The notes: generated by a model not told the origin, from the letters alone. Shown: positions 1 through 12,014, counted from the stretch's first letter. The stretch: 64,000 nucleotides of DNA from Linnemannia schmuckeri (GCA_029449235.1 JANATG010000003.1:2294001-2358000), one strand, 5' to 3'. Numbers and translations: made by a program.

Positions 1-92
1 TCTTACTTGGTTTTGATAATGGCTTGGATTCTAATCATGTCACCTGCCTAATCTTTACCCTATGAAAAATAGTGCTAATGTGCCATTGTCAG

Positions 93-460
93 CAACACAG
101 ACAGAGTTGACCAAGGAGAATGCAGATGTTGTGTTGTCGTACTTGGCGCCTCACCCTCCTAAGGGTACGAAATACCACCGTTACACGCTCTTGTTGGCAG
201 AGCAGCCCAACAATGGTCAAGATAAGATCCAGATTGACGCGACCCAGATTTCAAGAGAGACCACGCTCCGTGATCTGTGCTCACATTTCAAGCTGGAGGT
301 GAAGGGCTTGACTTTCTTCCGTCAGGTTTGGGATAAGGATGTCAGCCGGATCTACAAGGAGGTTCTTCAGCAGGATGAGCCCGTCTATGGCAACCAGCCC
401 AAGGTTGATGAGCTTCTTGACGAAACTGGACAGAAGAAGAAGAAGTTCGTTCATATGTAA
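93..460 (+). CDS. Mitochondrial ribosomal protein mL38 (MRPL35-like), 3' terminal exon, partial
   Basis: This is the last exon of a gene that starts upstream of the window. Bases 1-92 are read as intron because the frame is closed there and a branch-point-like gctaatg lies just before the AG at 91-92. The product has a PEBP fold (KYHRYTLLLAEQP) followed by GLTFFRQVWDKDVSRIYKEV, which matches the C-terminus of mL38, a structural protein of the large mitoribosomal subunit (human MRPL38 has GLSFFQCRWDDSVTYIF at this place). The tail is lysine-rich and the stop is at 458-460. PEBP proteins in general share the HRY motif; the FF..xWD segment is what points to mL38. An in-frame ATG at 62 falls inside the inferred intron and is not taken as the start. 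Confidence 0.8.
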
Positions 461-1454
461 ATCTGCTATTTTCTTTTTTCTTTACCATTTTTCGCCGCTT
501 TTTCATCCCATCATTTTCATCATTAAAACGTTCCGAGGACATAGATCTAACATACATACGGTGGGCGAGACTTGATTTTATTTTTTTTTTGCCACATTGC
601 TGCGCTCGGGCACCATCTTTGTGTTTTTGACTGAGCCACTTGACATCGCATTGTCAAATCAGTTTTTTTCTTGAGTCATTATTGACTCTTTTTTTTCCTA
701 CCCCTGTAACTTGTGCGCTACTTTAATCGATGATGATGATGGAAACAAACATCGAAGGGCGACCGTGGTGACAAACCACAAAAGACGAAGAAAAGAAGAG
801 CAGGTGGCTTGTCCCTTCACTGCAATGCCAATTGAAACATTCAAGTTCTGAAGGTTGATCCAAATCCCAGCAAAGCCACGGGTCGTCTTCTTCCTCGTCT
901 ATCGTCGAAGGTCATTCATCTCTCTTCGTTTGCCGAGGATAAGGAATAATACGGGCCATCATTTGGAGTACCAGGGGAAGAATAAGGGTTGAGTGAGCCA
1001 AAAATGACATCAAAGGTTGGCTTTATACTTTCTCTTATATGTTTTTTTTTCAAGTAAAACAGACGCATGGCATGAATGGCTGAAGACACCACATTTTTTC
1101 TCATTTGTTCGAAAAATGAAAGGAAAATTCAACGCCACCAAAAAATTATTAATCGAGCTTGGAGGGGATACAAACTTGCGGCTGATGTGGGCGGATGGGT
1201 TTGAATGTCAAAAGGATTAATGCCCATTTGTCACAAGCTCGTCTATGTGGTATTCTGAGTATGTTACATAAGTAAAGGAGAGGAAGGGAGTGAAAAGAGA
1301 TGACGCGCGAGCAGGTGCGCAGATGGAGAAATAGAAAAAGAGAAAGAAAGGATTGTCAAGACAGAGCTCGGACATGGAGTTAACAAGGAATTATGAATAA
1401 TAGATGAAGACTCAGCAGGATGGAAGAAAAAGTATAAAAGATCGACATAGTGTC

Positions 1455-1457
<3 letters not shown>

Positions 1458-1485
<28 letters not shown>
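1458..1485. repeat. Poly(T) tract, 28 bases
   Basis: An uninterrupted T run upstream of the MFS exporter. Tracts of this length recur through the window in introns and intergenic DNA. Confidence 0.95.
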
Positions 1486-2088
1486 GCCTCATCAACACCT
1501 TCTATTTGCTCTCTTCTCTTATCTCTCAAAGGACAGTCAGCAATTGCCCTCAATATCCTTTCTGTCCTTCTCTCTTTTGTTTCGCTTCATTCCTCGTTCT
1601 GCCTTTGTTGTCTTCAACACATCTATAACTTCAGTCCTTTTTTTCACTCTTTATTCATTTATGTTTGTCACACCCTACGAATTGAACCGCCGCCCTGACC
1701 CTTTATATCTCCTTTGAGACTTCATCCTCCTTGTTCATCTACAGCTGCCTTCGCCGCTTTCTTACTCTTTTTTATTTCACTTTGTAGACTTCTTGCTCAT
1801 TCGCCGTCTTCACTGGTTCTTCTCTGCCTACTCTCTTTCTTTCCACTCCTTTCTTTGACTCGAAACTGACTCCACCCTGACATTAGGCTAGTTTCTAGCT
1901 TTGATTGAATACCCGCCCTGCCTTTATTTTGGCTTTTTTTCTTTCATACACTATATTTTCCGCTCCGCCCCCCTCTCTGCCCTCGAAAGATACTCAAAAA
2001 ATTCTTTTTTCTCCGTCTCTGATTCATTCTCAACTTATCTCTGCGCCCTTTTGACCTTCTTTTTCGTAGTTTGTTATTTCTTCTTCTT

Positions 2089-2176
2089 TTCTTCTCTTCT
2101 CTTCTCTTCTCTTCTCTTCTCTTCTCTCTTCTCTTCTCTTTTCTTCTCTTTTCTTCTCTTCTCTTCTCTTCTCTTC
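2089..2176. repeat. TTCTC microsatellite in the exporter upstream region
   Basis: A nearly perfect pentanucleotide tract of TTCTC units with a few TTTTC interruptions, about 180 bases before the exporter ATG. It is pure pyrimidine on the sense strand and may be transcribed in the 5' leader. Confidence 0.9.
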
Positions 2177-2355
2177 TTTCTTCTTGTTACTTCAACTGAC
2201 TAGACTCCTCACCCATCGACTCTCCCCTCTACCCTCATATTCGCACTCACACTCACAACACATAGTCCCTTATCGAGCGTCGATCTGTCAACTCAACCAA
2301 CCCCTATCACAAAAACCCACTCCATCCAACCATTCGATCTAAAGAAGAAGAGCAA

Positions 2356-5300
2356 ATGACCCCCATTGGTATCCCTGACAAAGGGCCCGTTGCCCCCGTC
2401 GAGAAAGTCGACCCCGCAACTCTTTCTAAATTCCAGCAACTCTGCTTGAAGTCTCAGCCCCTGATGCTTTATGTCGTTTCTCTCGCCCAATTCCTCGACA
2501 TCGGTATGTTCTTCTCCTCCTTCATCCTCAACGGCAGTTTACTCTAAAGCCATTTTTTGTTTTCAACGACGTCTTACCCCCCTTTGTTTTTCATCGATTA
2601 AATGAAGGGCGGATGTTTGCTCTTGATTTATCCGCCGCTCTCCATTTAAATAACCACATGTAGATCTAACACTGCCTCTCCATTTTTTATCAATCTGATA
2701 TCCTCATTCCCCCTTTTTTCCTTGTAATTAGTTAACGGTGCCAGTATGACCGTCGCCATGTTGCCCATTGCCAAAGGTAAAAAATAACCAACGGCAGTCT
2801 TCCTTCATTTTTATTTGCTCTCATGTGGGCAAGGTTTTTTTTTGTACCCGGGTTCATTTTGAATAACGCTTTTGAATAACGTTTTTTCTTTACATGTTGG
2901 CTCACCGTTTCTCTTTGTCCTACCCACGTTTGTATTGATTAGAGCTGGAGTTTGAGACGCAGCAGCAACAATGGCTCATCAGTTCCTATGCATTGTAAGT
3001 TATCCTCCCCTCACCATGCACACCTTTCGATCCAGTTTTGTTCATTCATCTCTGTCTTTTCCTTTCTCTCGTTGTTTGGATTTGCGGCCTTGTGGCATTG
3101 GTCTTCAAACACTAACTGACTTTATAATTTTCCCGCTTGAATGTATCCCCGTTTAGGTCGTTCGGAGGGTAAGCAACAACACAACTTGGCGCTCTGTCCC
3201 ACCTACTCTATCACCTCATCCACTCCATTCACACACTCTCATTTCACCGACTCGCTCACTCACCAACTCACCAACCCACCAACCCACACCAAAAGCAGCA
3301 ACAAGCAAATAACCACGCACACAGACACCTATCCCGCAGTATCCTCTTCCCCTGTTTTTACCCCCTATGTACCTCACATCAACACCGACACCGGCACAAA
3401 CACTTTTAAGCTTTACAAAAGGAGTTTGCATGGAACGAATCATCATTTTTTTTTTTACGCCCGAAAGACAAAAAAAATGGGATCATTTGGAGTGCCGACA
3501 AAACTAACACAGAAAAAAAACCCCTCTTCTGCGTCTGCTCTCATTTTTCTTCACTTTCTCACGCGGGTGTATCTTTTTCTTTAGCTTGCTTTTGATCGCT
3601 GGCCGCATGGTACGTTTTCTGTGCTTGCCAATCAGTTATATCTCGTCGAATCAGTGTTCCGCGTTGTTGTTTGTGTACCCCTACTTGACCCGATCAAACA
3701 AACACAACAAATTTGCTCACCATTAACAACCTCGATTCTCCTTCTCTGCGCCAAATGTTGTTGTTGGAATAGGGTGATTTGTTTGGACATCGCCGTGTGT
3801 TCTTGGGAGGTCTCTTCTGGTTCGGACTCTTCTCGCTCGTCAACGGCTTCTCCAAATCACCTGTCATGTTGTGTATCTCCAGGGCTCTTCAGGGCATTGG
3901 TGCTGCAGGTAACGATCAATTCATTTCTCTCTCTCCTCTCTTTCTCTCTCTGATATACATACTCGCACATACAAGCGCTCACTATGGATGCAGTTGGGCA
4001 GTGTCTTCACTGACCCTCAAATATACAATGCATATATACTATCGAGGGAGATGCAGAAGGACCCAGTTTTTTTTTTACAGTTGTGGGGAAAAAGTCTATT
4101 GGCCACCTACAATAGGCACACATAGCCTGTATGTAACACGAAGCACTAACAACGACTGCGCATCTTAAACTTTTTTTTTCATTTCCGCTCCAAACAAAAC
4201 AAAAACCACTTGTGGTCCCACTCCTTCACCCTGACCTTGCCTATTGATACACTGTAGCTCAAATCCCTACAGCCCTTGCCCTGATTGCCATCAAGTATCC
4301 TGCTGGTGTCGAGCGCACCCGTGCCCTGTCGGTCTTTGGCGCCATTGGAGGTAAATTGCACTCGATTGAGATTTTGTATCTCCCTAGGCGCAGTATGAAA
4401 CAAGACGCGGTGCATGCATGGAAGCAGTAACTAACACGTCTATTATGCTTCACAAACAAACAACGTAGCTATGGGAGCGGTGACAGGATTGTTGCTTTCG
4501 GGAGCATTGACATCAACCATCGGCTGGCAATGGATCTTCTTCATCTCGGCAATCATGAGCGTCATCCTCTTCATCCTCGGCTTCTTTGCGATCCCCCAAG
4601 CCAGCGGCCTCCACGGCGAGAATCCCAGGATTGATATCGGTGGCTCCTTCACCGCCACTGGAGGTATCGTCTGCGTCATCTACTACATCTCTGCAGGTGT
4701 CGAGACCGGTTGGGCTAGCGTCCAGACTCTTCCCGTACTCTGTGTCGGTCTTGTCCTCCTTACGATCTTTTTCGTGATTGAGAAGAAGATCTCGTACCCG
4801 ATTATGCCCTTCCACGTCTGGAAGCACCGTGCATTCTCGACCAGTTTTGGGTTGATTTTCATCATGCAGGCTGTCTTCCAGGGATACCTGTATTTCACGA
4901 CATTAACCTTCCAGGAGGTTTTGGGATATAGCATTATGCGGACTTCGTTGTCGTACCTGGTCCATGGTCTGACGGCAATGGTGTTTTACTCGATCTTGGG
5001 TCGTCTCTTGCCCAGGTTGCCGCTCAAGCCCATCATCGCGATCGGATTCATCTTTTTGGGTGTTTCTTCCCTCATGTTTGCGTTCGTCACCGAGAACAGC
5101 ACCTATTGGGTCCTCCCCTTCATCTCACTCATCTGTAACGTCCTTGGTCTGGGAATGGTCATGCTTCCCGCTCAGATCACCGCCCTCCGTGATGCCTCGG
5201 ATGATGACCAGGGAGTCGTCGGTGCCATTTATAACGTCGGTCTTCAGATTGGTGCTCCCTTCGGATTGGCTATTCTCACAGTCATCTCCGGAAAACTCAA

Positions 5301-5706
5301 CGGCGACCATAAGGGCGAGCGTGTTGGAGGTCCCGTCAACATGCATGGATACAAGTACGCTCTTTTTGGAGATGTTGCGCTTGCCGGTTTGGGCTTTGTG
5401 TTGACGTTGATCTTCTTGCCCTCGGTCAAGCCTACCAAGGCTGAGAACAACGTCCCTGCCTCGTTGGAGGAGGCTGGTGTTGCTGCATCGACCATTGATC
5501 AGGATAAGGAGTCCGTCACGACTGATGTTGGTGTCCCTACCAGCTTCTCCAAGGCCGAGTATGTCGAGGAGGGTCAGCTGCCTGGCAAGACCGAGTATAT
5601 TGAGGAGCACATTGGAAAGATGGAGTACCACCAAGACGGTCAGGAATTGAACTCTCCCCAGATGGCCGAGGAGATCGTCAAGGCTGGCGCCAAAGTTCAG
5701 TACTAA
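2356..5706 (+). CDS. MFS drug:H+ antiporter, ATR1-like (DHA2 type), 582 aa, 8 exons
   Basis: A plasma-membrane major facilitator predicted to export small molecules by proton antiport. Exons: 2356-2503, 2732-2776, 2943-2994, 3157-3168, 3585-3609, 3773-3908, 4258-4350, 4469-5706. Joined, they give 583 codons with no stop. The joined frame contains the N-terminal signature QQQQWLISSYALSFGG and the MFS loop motif GRMGDLFGHRR (about residues 92-102), then RALQGIGAA and many hydrophobic helices. A hydrophilic tail of about 90 residues follows SVKPTK. Exon 4 is only 12 bases (gtcgttcggagg) and encodes part of ALSFGG, which is conserved in the family; skipping it would delete these residues in frame. 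The substrate cannot be told from sequence. The length and 14-helix appearance fit fungal ATR1/aminotriazole-resistance proteins. Confidence 0.9.
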
Positions 5707-6066
5707 TTGGGTTAACTTTTCTTGTGAACCCACACACACACACACAAAGCACACGTCCCTTTTTGCATTTTTTGTATTTACATGTAACATTTTTGTTTTT
5801 CATGAAGCACCCCTCCACCAAAACCAATCTAGAGAACAGCGCACATTTATGCACCACGTCTTTTGTATACCGCTTCCTTCCTTAATCTACTTAATAATAA
5901 ACCCCGTCCATTGCATTTTTTTGTTTTTCAATCATACCGTTTATCTTTGTCTTTCAGCTGAAGCGTAGTTTTTATTAATGGCTGTAATTATTGTTTGTGC
6001 TATTTAATGAAAGTAGTTTGTATGTATGTATGTTATCATCATTTTGAGTCAGGTGGCTATAGATTT
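5707..6066. other. Convergent intergenic region
   Basis: This 360-base AT-rich gap separates the 3' ends of the exporter (+) and the secreted-protein gene (-). It has a short (CA) run after the exporter stop and TAATAATAAA near 5891, likely part of the polyadenylation region. No gene is seen. Confidence 0.6.
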
Positions 6067-6292
6067 TTAAGCCCACAAGAAAGCAGAGCCGACCAACAGG
6101 CCGACGCTCGAAAGACCTGTGAATGCATTCGTCCTAGAAGCGGCATTCCTCCTCTGACCCATTGTCGATGATGGGAAAGAGAACTCTTTCTTCTTATTGC
6201 CGGCTAAAGAATAGCCATCCTTCTTCTTCTTCTCGGTCTCCTTGTTGACGATGGATTCGGTCTCATTCAGGGTTTGATCCTCGTCCTCGTCT

Positions 6293-6325
<33 letters not shown>

Positions 6326-7219
6326 CCTTCGTCTTCGTCCTCCTCGTTGTCCTCCCAGTCATCATAATTGTCGTGCTCTATTTTTTTTTTTTTTTTTTTT
6401 TTTTTGTATAGTAAAAAAGGAGCGCCGATAAAAGAAACAAAAAATTGGTCAAGGCGATGTTGCGGACACGGAAGAATAAGAAATAAGATGCGAACAGTGC
6501 GGAAGAGAAGAAGGGAGGAAAAGCGAGGAAGAAAACTTACTGTGACGAGCAGAGAGGCGCTGGTACTCAGGTTTGACGTGTACATCTAAATCGCGCTTCG
6601 CAACAACTGCGCCCTGGCTTTTAGCATCAACCATGGCTGGGTCCCACACATACCCCGTCGACATCTGAAAATCGCGTTTGGTCTTGCCCATATCGACGGC
6701 GATGAGTTTATGCTCATTGGCAAGGGCAGTATTGATGTCGTAGTCGAGCTGGCGGCGGGCGACTTCGAGGGCTGTGGGCATGCGACCGCGTGAGAGGTTG
6801 GCGGTTGCTGTTGTTTGAGTGTTGGTGATGGGGTTGGTGATGACGTTGGCATCGAGGTGGCGGTTCAGAGCGACGCTGATCAACTTGTGTTCCTGTTGGA
6901 GAGCTGTGTCCACGTTCAAGTTCTGGCGCTTCTGGACATTGACGTCGACGGACTTCCCGCTCTCCTGTTTCAAAAGATCGGTGTTAACGTCCATACGCCT
7001 GCCTAACTCGACAGTAATAGGGGGCCGAACAATCGCGGAGATGGTCTCGACGTTGGTGGGCACATTCATGCCCACATTACCGGCTGCAAGGGCAGAAGGG
7101 TTCAGGAGGTTGGCGGTCGCAGTGGTCGTGGTGGTGTCCGTGGTGGTGTAGATGTTGGCACGAGCGGAGGCGCCGAGAGCGACGGTGGCGAGGGTGAGAA
7201 AGATAGCGGATTGATGCAT
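6067..7219 (-). CDS. Secreted, probably GPI-anchored protein with dibasic repeats; candidate Kex2-processed precursor, 329 aa
   Basis: Two exons, 7219-6541 and 6377-6067, joined in phase across an intron with a GTAAGT donor. The N-terminus (MHQSAIFLTLATVALGASARA) is a clear signal peptide. The mature part has dibasic sites at residues 74-75, 97-98, 155-156, 181-182 and 208-209, most followed by a short Leu/Asp/Asn motif (MDVNTD, QNLNVDTA, QLDYDINTA, DLDVHV). Two longer copies share TAL..EHKLI.V, and TTATANL is also duplicated. After the junction come an Asp/Glu/Gly tract (plus 6270-6355), a basic stretch, and a hydrophobic C-terminus (TGLSSVGLLVGSAFLWA) that looks like a GPI attachment signal. 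I recognise no named family. Processing by a Kex2-type protease and GPI anchoring are inferences. The intron has 25 A on the sense strand just before its TAG acceptor. Confidence 0.75.
6381..6405. repeat. Poly(T) tract, 25 bases, inside an intron
   Basis: On the sense (-) strand this is an A run ending immediately before the acceptor TAG of the secreted-protein gene. It occupies the place where a polypyrimidine tract is expected. Confidence 0.9.
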
Positions 7220-8794
7220 GATAAGTGTTGTTGTTTATGGTTGTGTTAAGGCAGGAGAGGTGTATTTAGATTAATGTAAAGGAAGGAGCGGTATAAGCAA
7301 AGTAAAAGGCAATTAGATATGTAGAGCTGTATATAGGTGGAGCAGTGAGTTCCGGGTATATTTGAAGTAAAGGGAGAAATTGTGAACGAGTGATAGAGGA
7401 TGAAGATAAAGTAGACAAATCTAAGTCCGTGTCTTATATACTATTTCTTTGGGCATGCATGGTGCAGCTAGTCCCTTGTCTTGTTGTCTATACTTTTGAA
7501 GCGATGGCAAAAAAGTGAACACGGCTGTAAGGGTTTGTCGTGTGTAAGAAGCATCCAGATGGAGACGGGTGAGTTTTGGTACTGGCCACGTTTGTAGAAA
7601 AAAAGGGTTTGTTCCGTCCTGGGAACTGGGACTAGACTGGATTTCGAGCCACCAAGCATACATACAATGTGGGTCGATGGTGTCATGCATCCGACAGTTC
7701 AGGTCATACACGAACTACAGGAACAAAAAAAGGTGGCGGGAAGGTAAGGTATAGAGATAAAAATCAAAGGCACGCACGCTTTTTTTTTTTTTTTTTTGTT
7801 TCAGGTTGGACGGAGAAGCAGGATGATCGACTGATACAAGGAACACATGGCATACAATTGTTTCTTTGTGTCCAAAATGGATGTAAAAGGAATCATGATG
7901 CCTCTTGGCCCGGTCAGCACAACTTCTTGTTTGCCACACATGACAATTCAAAGTTGCGCCAAAGGGTAAAATCCTATCCGCATGTGTATCCCAGTAGGAG
8001 GGAATAGAGATTCGATTTTTCAAAATGAGTGGGATTCGATTCTATCGAGCCCCGGTGTATTATTGGATGGGCGACGAAGGGTCTTCATTCTATCTCGTCA
8101 GGATAGATGGACATTTTTTTTTTTGTAAGTTGGAGTGAGCAGGGAGGTGAATCAGGAAAGGCAAGTCTGACGTATTTGCAAGCCGGTATATTAAAAGAAG
8201 TTGATGAGACCGGTGAGGCATCTTTTCCTCTGGCAAACGGCCCAGTCCTTTGGATGAGCACTTGATGCGGCAACATGCTGTTAGCGATTGAGCGAACGAA
8301 CAACGAAAAGAACAAGAGGTTGAGCCCAGGCTCACTGACGCGTCCATTTCGTGAATCTCACTGGCCCAGCTGGAGACGCGTCTGATTAAATTTTCATGCG
8401 ACCGGTGGCCCCCTGGGCCTGGGAGGTGATGATGATGATGCACCAGTGAAGTAATAATTCATGCACTATTAGCACGCCTCAAACCTGGCCACAGAAGGGT
8501 ACCAAGTGTCATACCTTCTTTTATTAGTACTATTTAACCCTCCGAGCCCTGCCTTGTCCCACTCTCACCTTTCTTTCTTTTCGCGCTCCTTTTCTCTTTC
8601 TCTCCCTTTCACTTTCTTTCCTTTCTTTCCCATCTCTCCCTCAAAACTCCCCTTCTACCCTAATCTACTTTCCACTAATCTTTATCACGCCCACTTACTC
8701 TCACTATCGTCCACTTCTTTCACCCTACATTCGCACTCACCTATCACCCACTCAAACGCACAACTTTCATCCATCACCACCCCTCTCTGACAAC

Positions 8795-8826
<32 letters not shown>

Positions 8827-8829
8827 AGA
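7220..8829. other. Divergent intergenic region between the secreted-protein gene and CSC1 gene
   Basis: About 1.6 kb with no recognisable gene. It contains a T18 run (7780-7797). The last 300 bases are C/T-rich on the + strand with many ttctttc and ctcac words, the likely promoter and leader of the CSC1 gene. It ends with a 29-base A run at 8795-8823. Confidence 0.55.
8795..8823 (+). promoter_or_regulatory. Poly(A)29 tract in the 5' leader, 6 bases before the CSC1 start codon
   Basis: A run of 29 A is followed by gagaga and the ATG at 8830. If transcription starts upstream, the mRNA leader carries a poly(A) segment next to the start codon. That could bind poly(A)-binding protein and affect translation; this effect is inferred, not shown. 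Confidence 0.5.
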
Positions 8830-11800
8830 ATGTCAGACAACAACGATGGAAAAAAGAACCCGGCAGACGCAGACGCCTCCGTCTCCACATTCGTCTCCTC
8901 CATCGTCTTCACCACCGCAGTATCCGCCGCACTCTTCCTCGCCTTTGCCATCCTCCGCCCCCGTGTCCCCCGAGTCTATGCCCCCAAAACCTACATGGGC
9001 CCTGACCGCGAACGACCCGACACGACCTCCCGTGGTTTATTGGGATGGGTGTTGGGGTCTCGTCGAATGAATGAGCTCGACTTTGTGGACCGATGTGGGT
9101 TGGATGCATACATGTTTCTGGACTTCTTGAACAAGTCGTTCTTCTTGTTCTTAGGATTCGCGATCCTGGCAATCCCGATATTGATTCCTTTGAATGCGTT
9201 CCAACAGCTGTCGCTTGTTGGATTGAATCAGTTTACGATTGGAAACGTTGCGGATCAAAAGCGGCTCTGGGGACATCTCATTCTCACTGTCTTGTTCTGT
9301 CGTAAGTTTTATTTACCATTGTCACTTTTTTTTGTTGTTTGCTCATTGTCTGTGCACGGCTGGCGGCAGGGTACAGCATTCCATTCCTAACCGCGTCTTG
9401 TCATTCTTTTCACGCTTTACAAATATTCATTCTTCCTCACAATAACAAACCCTAAAAAGTGGCGACGCTGACGATGGGCATCTTTGGCGTGAAACGCTAT
9501 ATCGCCAAGAGGCAGCACTACCTCCTCACGCCCCACCATGCACAATCTCTCCAGGCAACCACGATTCTCGTCTGCGGAGTCCCCATCGGCGATGAGACTC
9601 TCCAAAGTCTCTATTCAATCTTCAATGTCTTCCCGGGTGGGGTCAAACGGATCTGGCCGGCCTACTCCGCGGCAGATCTGCAGAAGGATGTCTTGAAACG
9701 AATCACTCTCACGGACAAGTTGGAGACGGCCGAATGTGCATTGATTCGATCAAAACTCAAGCATCAGACTGCAGGAGGCGCAAATGCAAGGAGGAGACAA
9801 TCAGGAGCGTCATCAACAAACATGCTACATCAACAGCAAGCAGCAGCAGCACGAGGAGATGCGTTCCCGACAGAGAAGCGACCCCAGCACCGCCCGGCCA
9901 TGTTTCCCATGACCCTGTTTGCATCCTGCTGTGGCGCCAGGAAGGTTGATTCTGTCTCGACCTACAGCCGCGAACTTGCAGAGCTCAACAACTCGATCTT
10001 GACTCGTCAACAGGCCGGGATCGCAGCGATGCACGAGAACGAAGACGAGAACAAGCTTAGTGCGGCGTTTGTCCAATTCAACAACCAACTCGGTGCCCAT
10101 CTCGCCGCGCAAGCCGTCATCCATCGCAAGACTCTGACCATGCATCCTCGACACCTTGAGGTCCATCCCAAGGATGTTGTCTGGGAGAATTTGGGTCACA
10201 GTCTGAAGACGAGGAATGTCCGACGGGCCATAGCGGCCGTGTTGGCGTTCTTGTTGATTGCTTTCTGGACCGTCCCTGTGGCGTTTGTGGCGTCGATTGC
10301 GAAGCTGGATGCGATTGTGAGATTTGCGCCGTTTTTGAGTGGGGTTTATAGTCTCCCCAAAATTGTTGTGGGTATCATCCAGGGTATCTTGCCCCCACTT
10401 GGTTTGGCTATCCTCATGATGATCCTCCCCATCATCCTCTACAGTAAGTTCGACCCTTGTTCTGTCATCCTATTTGCTTTGTACTAATTTTGATGCTTTC
10501 CTAACGATCTGGGCTTTGGTTTTCTACTGTAGAACTCGCGCATTTCAGTGGAGAGGTGCTGAACACGCGCAAGACCCTCTCAGTCATCACAACTTTCCAC
10601 TGGTTCAGCGTACGTTCCCCTCAGCCTGCTTCTCGACCTTAAGTCAAAAACACATGCCACTCCTTATTTCACCGCACATTTCTAACTCCCGTTGTTATTC
10701 CCCTCTTGCAAAATAGGTCGTACATGTCCTCCTGGTGACAACGCTCGCAAACGGCATATTTGCAGCAGTGCAACAGATAAAAGACAACCCCAGCAGCGTC
10801 ATGGAAATGCTTTCCTCAACCCTGCCCCAAGCCTCAACATTCTTCCTAAGCTTCATCCTCCTCTCGCTCATCAAGATCCCAATGACGTTACTCCAAATCG
10901 GACCGTTGATCATGTACTGGGTCAGCAAATTCCTTGCAAAAACTCCTCGAAAGGTTTATGCAGCCGAGAGGTCAATGGGCTTTGTTGATTGGGGGACTAC
11001 TATCCCCGTTCATACCATTGCCTTTTCCATTGGTAACAATGCTGCTCGTGTTCTTTTTTTCGGTTATTAGTGACGATGCCAATGAGAAGCAAGTATCTAA
11101 AAATGCTTTTCTGTTTGAATGCGACGAAATAGGCCTGATATACTCGACGATCCAGCCAATCATCCTCCCCTTCATGGTCATTTACTTTGGCCTCTTCTAC
11201 CTCGCCTTCCGCTATCAATTCCTCTACGTCTACCGCCAGCCCTTCGATTCTGGTGGGCTCATCTACCCCCGCATCATCGACCAGATCTACGTCGGCCTCA
11301 TTATTTTCGAAATCGTCATGATGGGCCTCTTTGTCCTCCAAAAAGCAGCGGGTCAGGCAGCGATCATGTTTGTGGTCCTCTTGGCTTCTATTGCGGCGAT
11401 TGTTATTTCCAGAAACAATGTTTTCAAGCCATTGATTCAGTATTTGCCAGTAGAGGCGTTTAACGCAGGCGGGGAGTTGAAATCTATTGGGCATCATCAT
11501 GAAGGCGATAATCATACGGGAGTTGGTGGGAGGGGAAGTAAGGAGGTTTTTAAGGATGATGTCGATGAGGATGTGGAAGCGCAGGCTGCGGCTACTGCTA
11601 CTGAGTACCATGGTTCTGGAAGTACTGGTGGACCCAGTACGCTTGCCTTCGACCCTAGTACGATATATTCTTGTCTTCTTTGTTCACATGGAATTGCTTC
11701 CTTTTTTCTCGTTTTTGCTATCGCGTATCTCTGACAACGGCTCTCTTTTTATTTTTTTGACGCCAACCACAATAGTGCCGAACGAGAAGGGAGCATCGGA

Positions 11801-12014
11801 CTCGATGGCGTTCGTGAACCCGGGTCTGAGGACCCAACGACAGCCCGTCTGGCTCCCGCGAGACCCCGCTGGATTTGTAGACCAGGAGGTTACAGAATTG
11901 AACAGAGCGAATGTTGCCAACACGACTGACTCGGCTACCATGGACGCGAAGGGTAAGGTCGCCGTTGAGGTCTCGCAACTCGTTTCTGCACCCGGAGATG
12001 AGTTCTGGGAGTAA
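8830..12014 (+). CDS. CSC1/OSCA-TMEM63 family calcium-permeable, mechanosensitive or osmosensitive channel, 870 aa
   Basis: Six exons: 8830-9301, 9460-10443, 10533-10609, 10717-11032, 11133-11657, 11776-12014, totalling 871 codons. The order is that of fungal CSC1-like proteins. A luminal N-terminus and first helix are followed by the arginine/proline segment RPRVPRVYAPKTY. Next is a long cytosolic loop with CGVPIGDETL and VHPKDVVWENL. Then comes the multi-helix pore region with STIQPIILPFMVIYFGL and YRYQFLYVYRQPFDSGG. The C-terminal tail holds NPGLRTQRQPVWLPRDPAG, as in the PHM7-type extension. A Gln/Ala-rich insert lies in the cytosolic loop (plus 9780-9870). Donors are GTAAGT, GTACGT, GTAACA and GTACGA. 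The family conducts cations on osmotic or mechanical stress; location here (plasma membrane or ER) cannot be decided. Confidence 0.92.

Larger units (their letters stand above)
461..2355. other. Intergenic region: mL38 3' end and exporter promoter/5' leader
   Basis: No gene was recognised in 1.9 kb. Its second half is strongly pyrimidine-rich on the + strand, as expected for the upstream region and leader of the + strand exporter gene. It holds a run of 28 T (1458-1485) and a TTCTC microsatellite (about 2089-2176). The short open frames here are low-complexity Ser/Phe/Leu reads of these tracts. Confidence 0.6.

Noticed and set aside
5125..5790. 221-codon minus-strand frame antisense to the exporter
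   Set aside because: A shadow of the well-supported exporter last exon.
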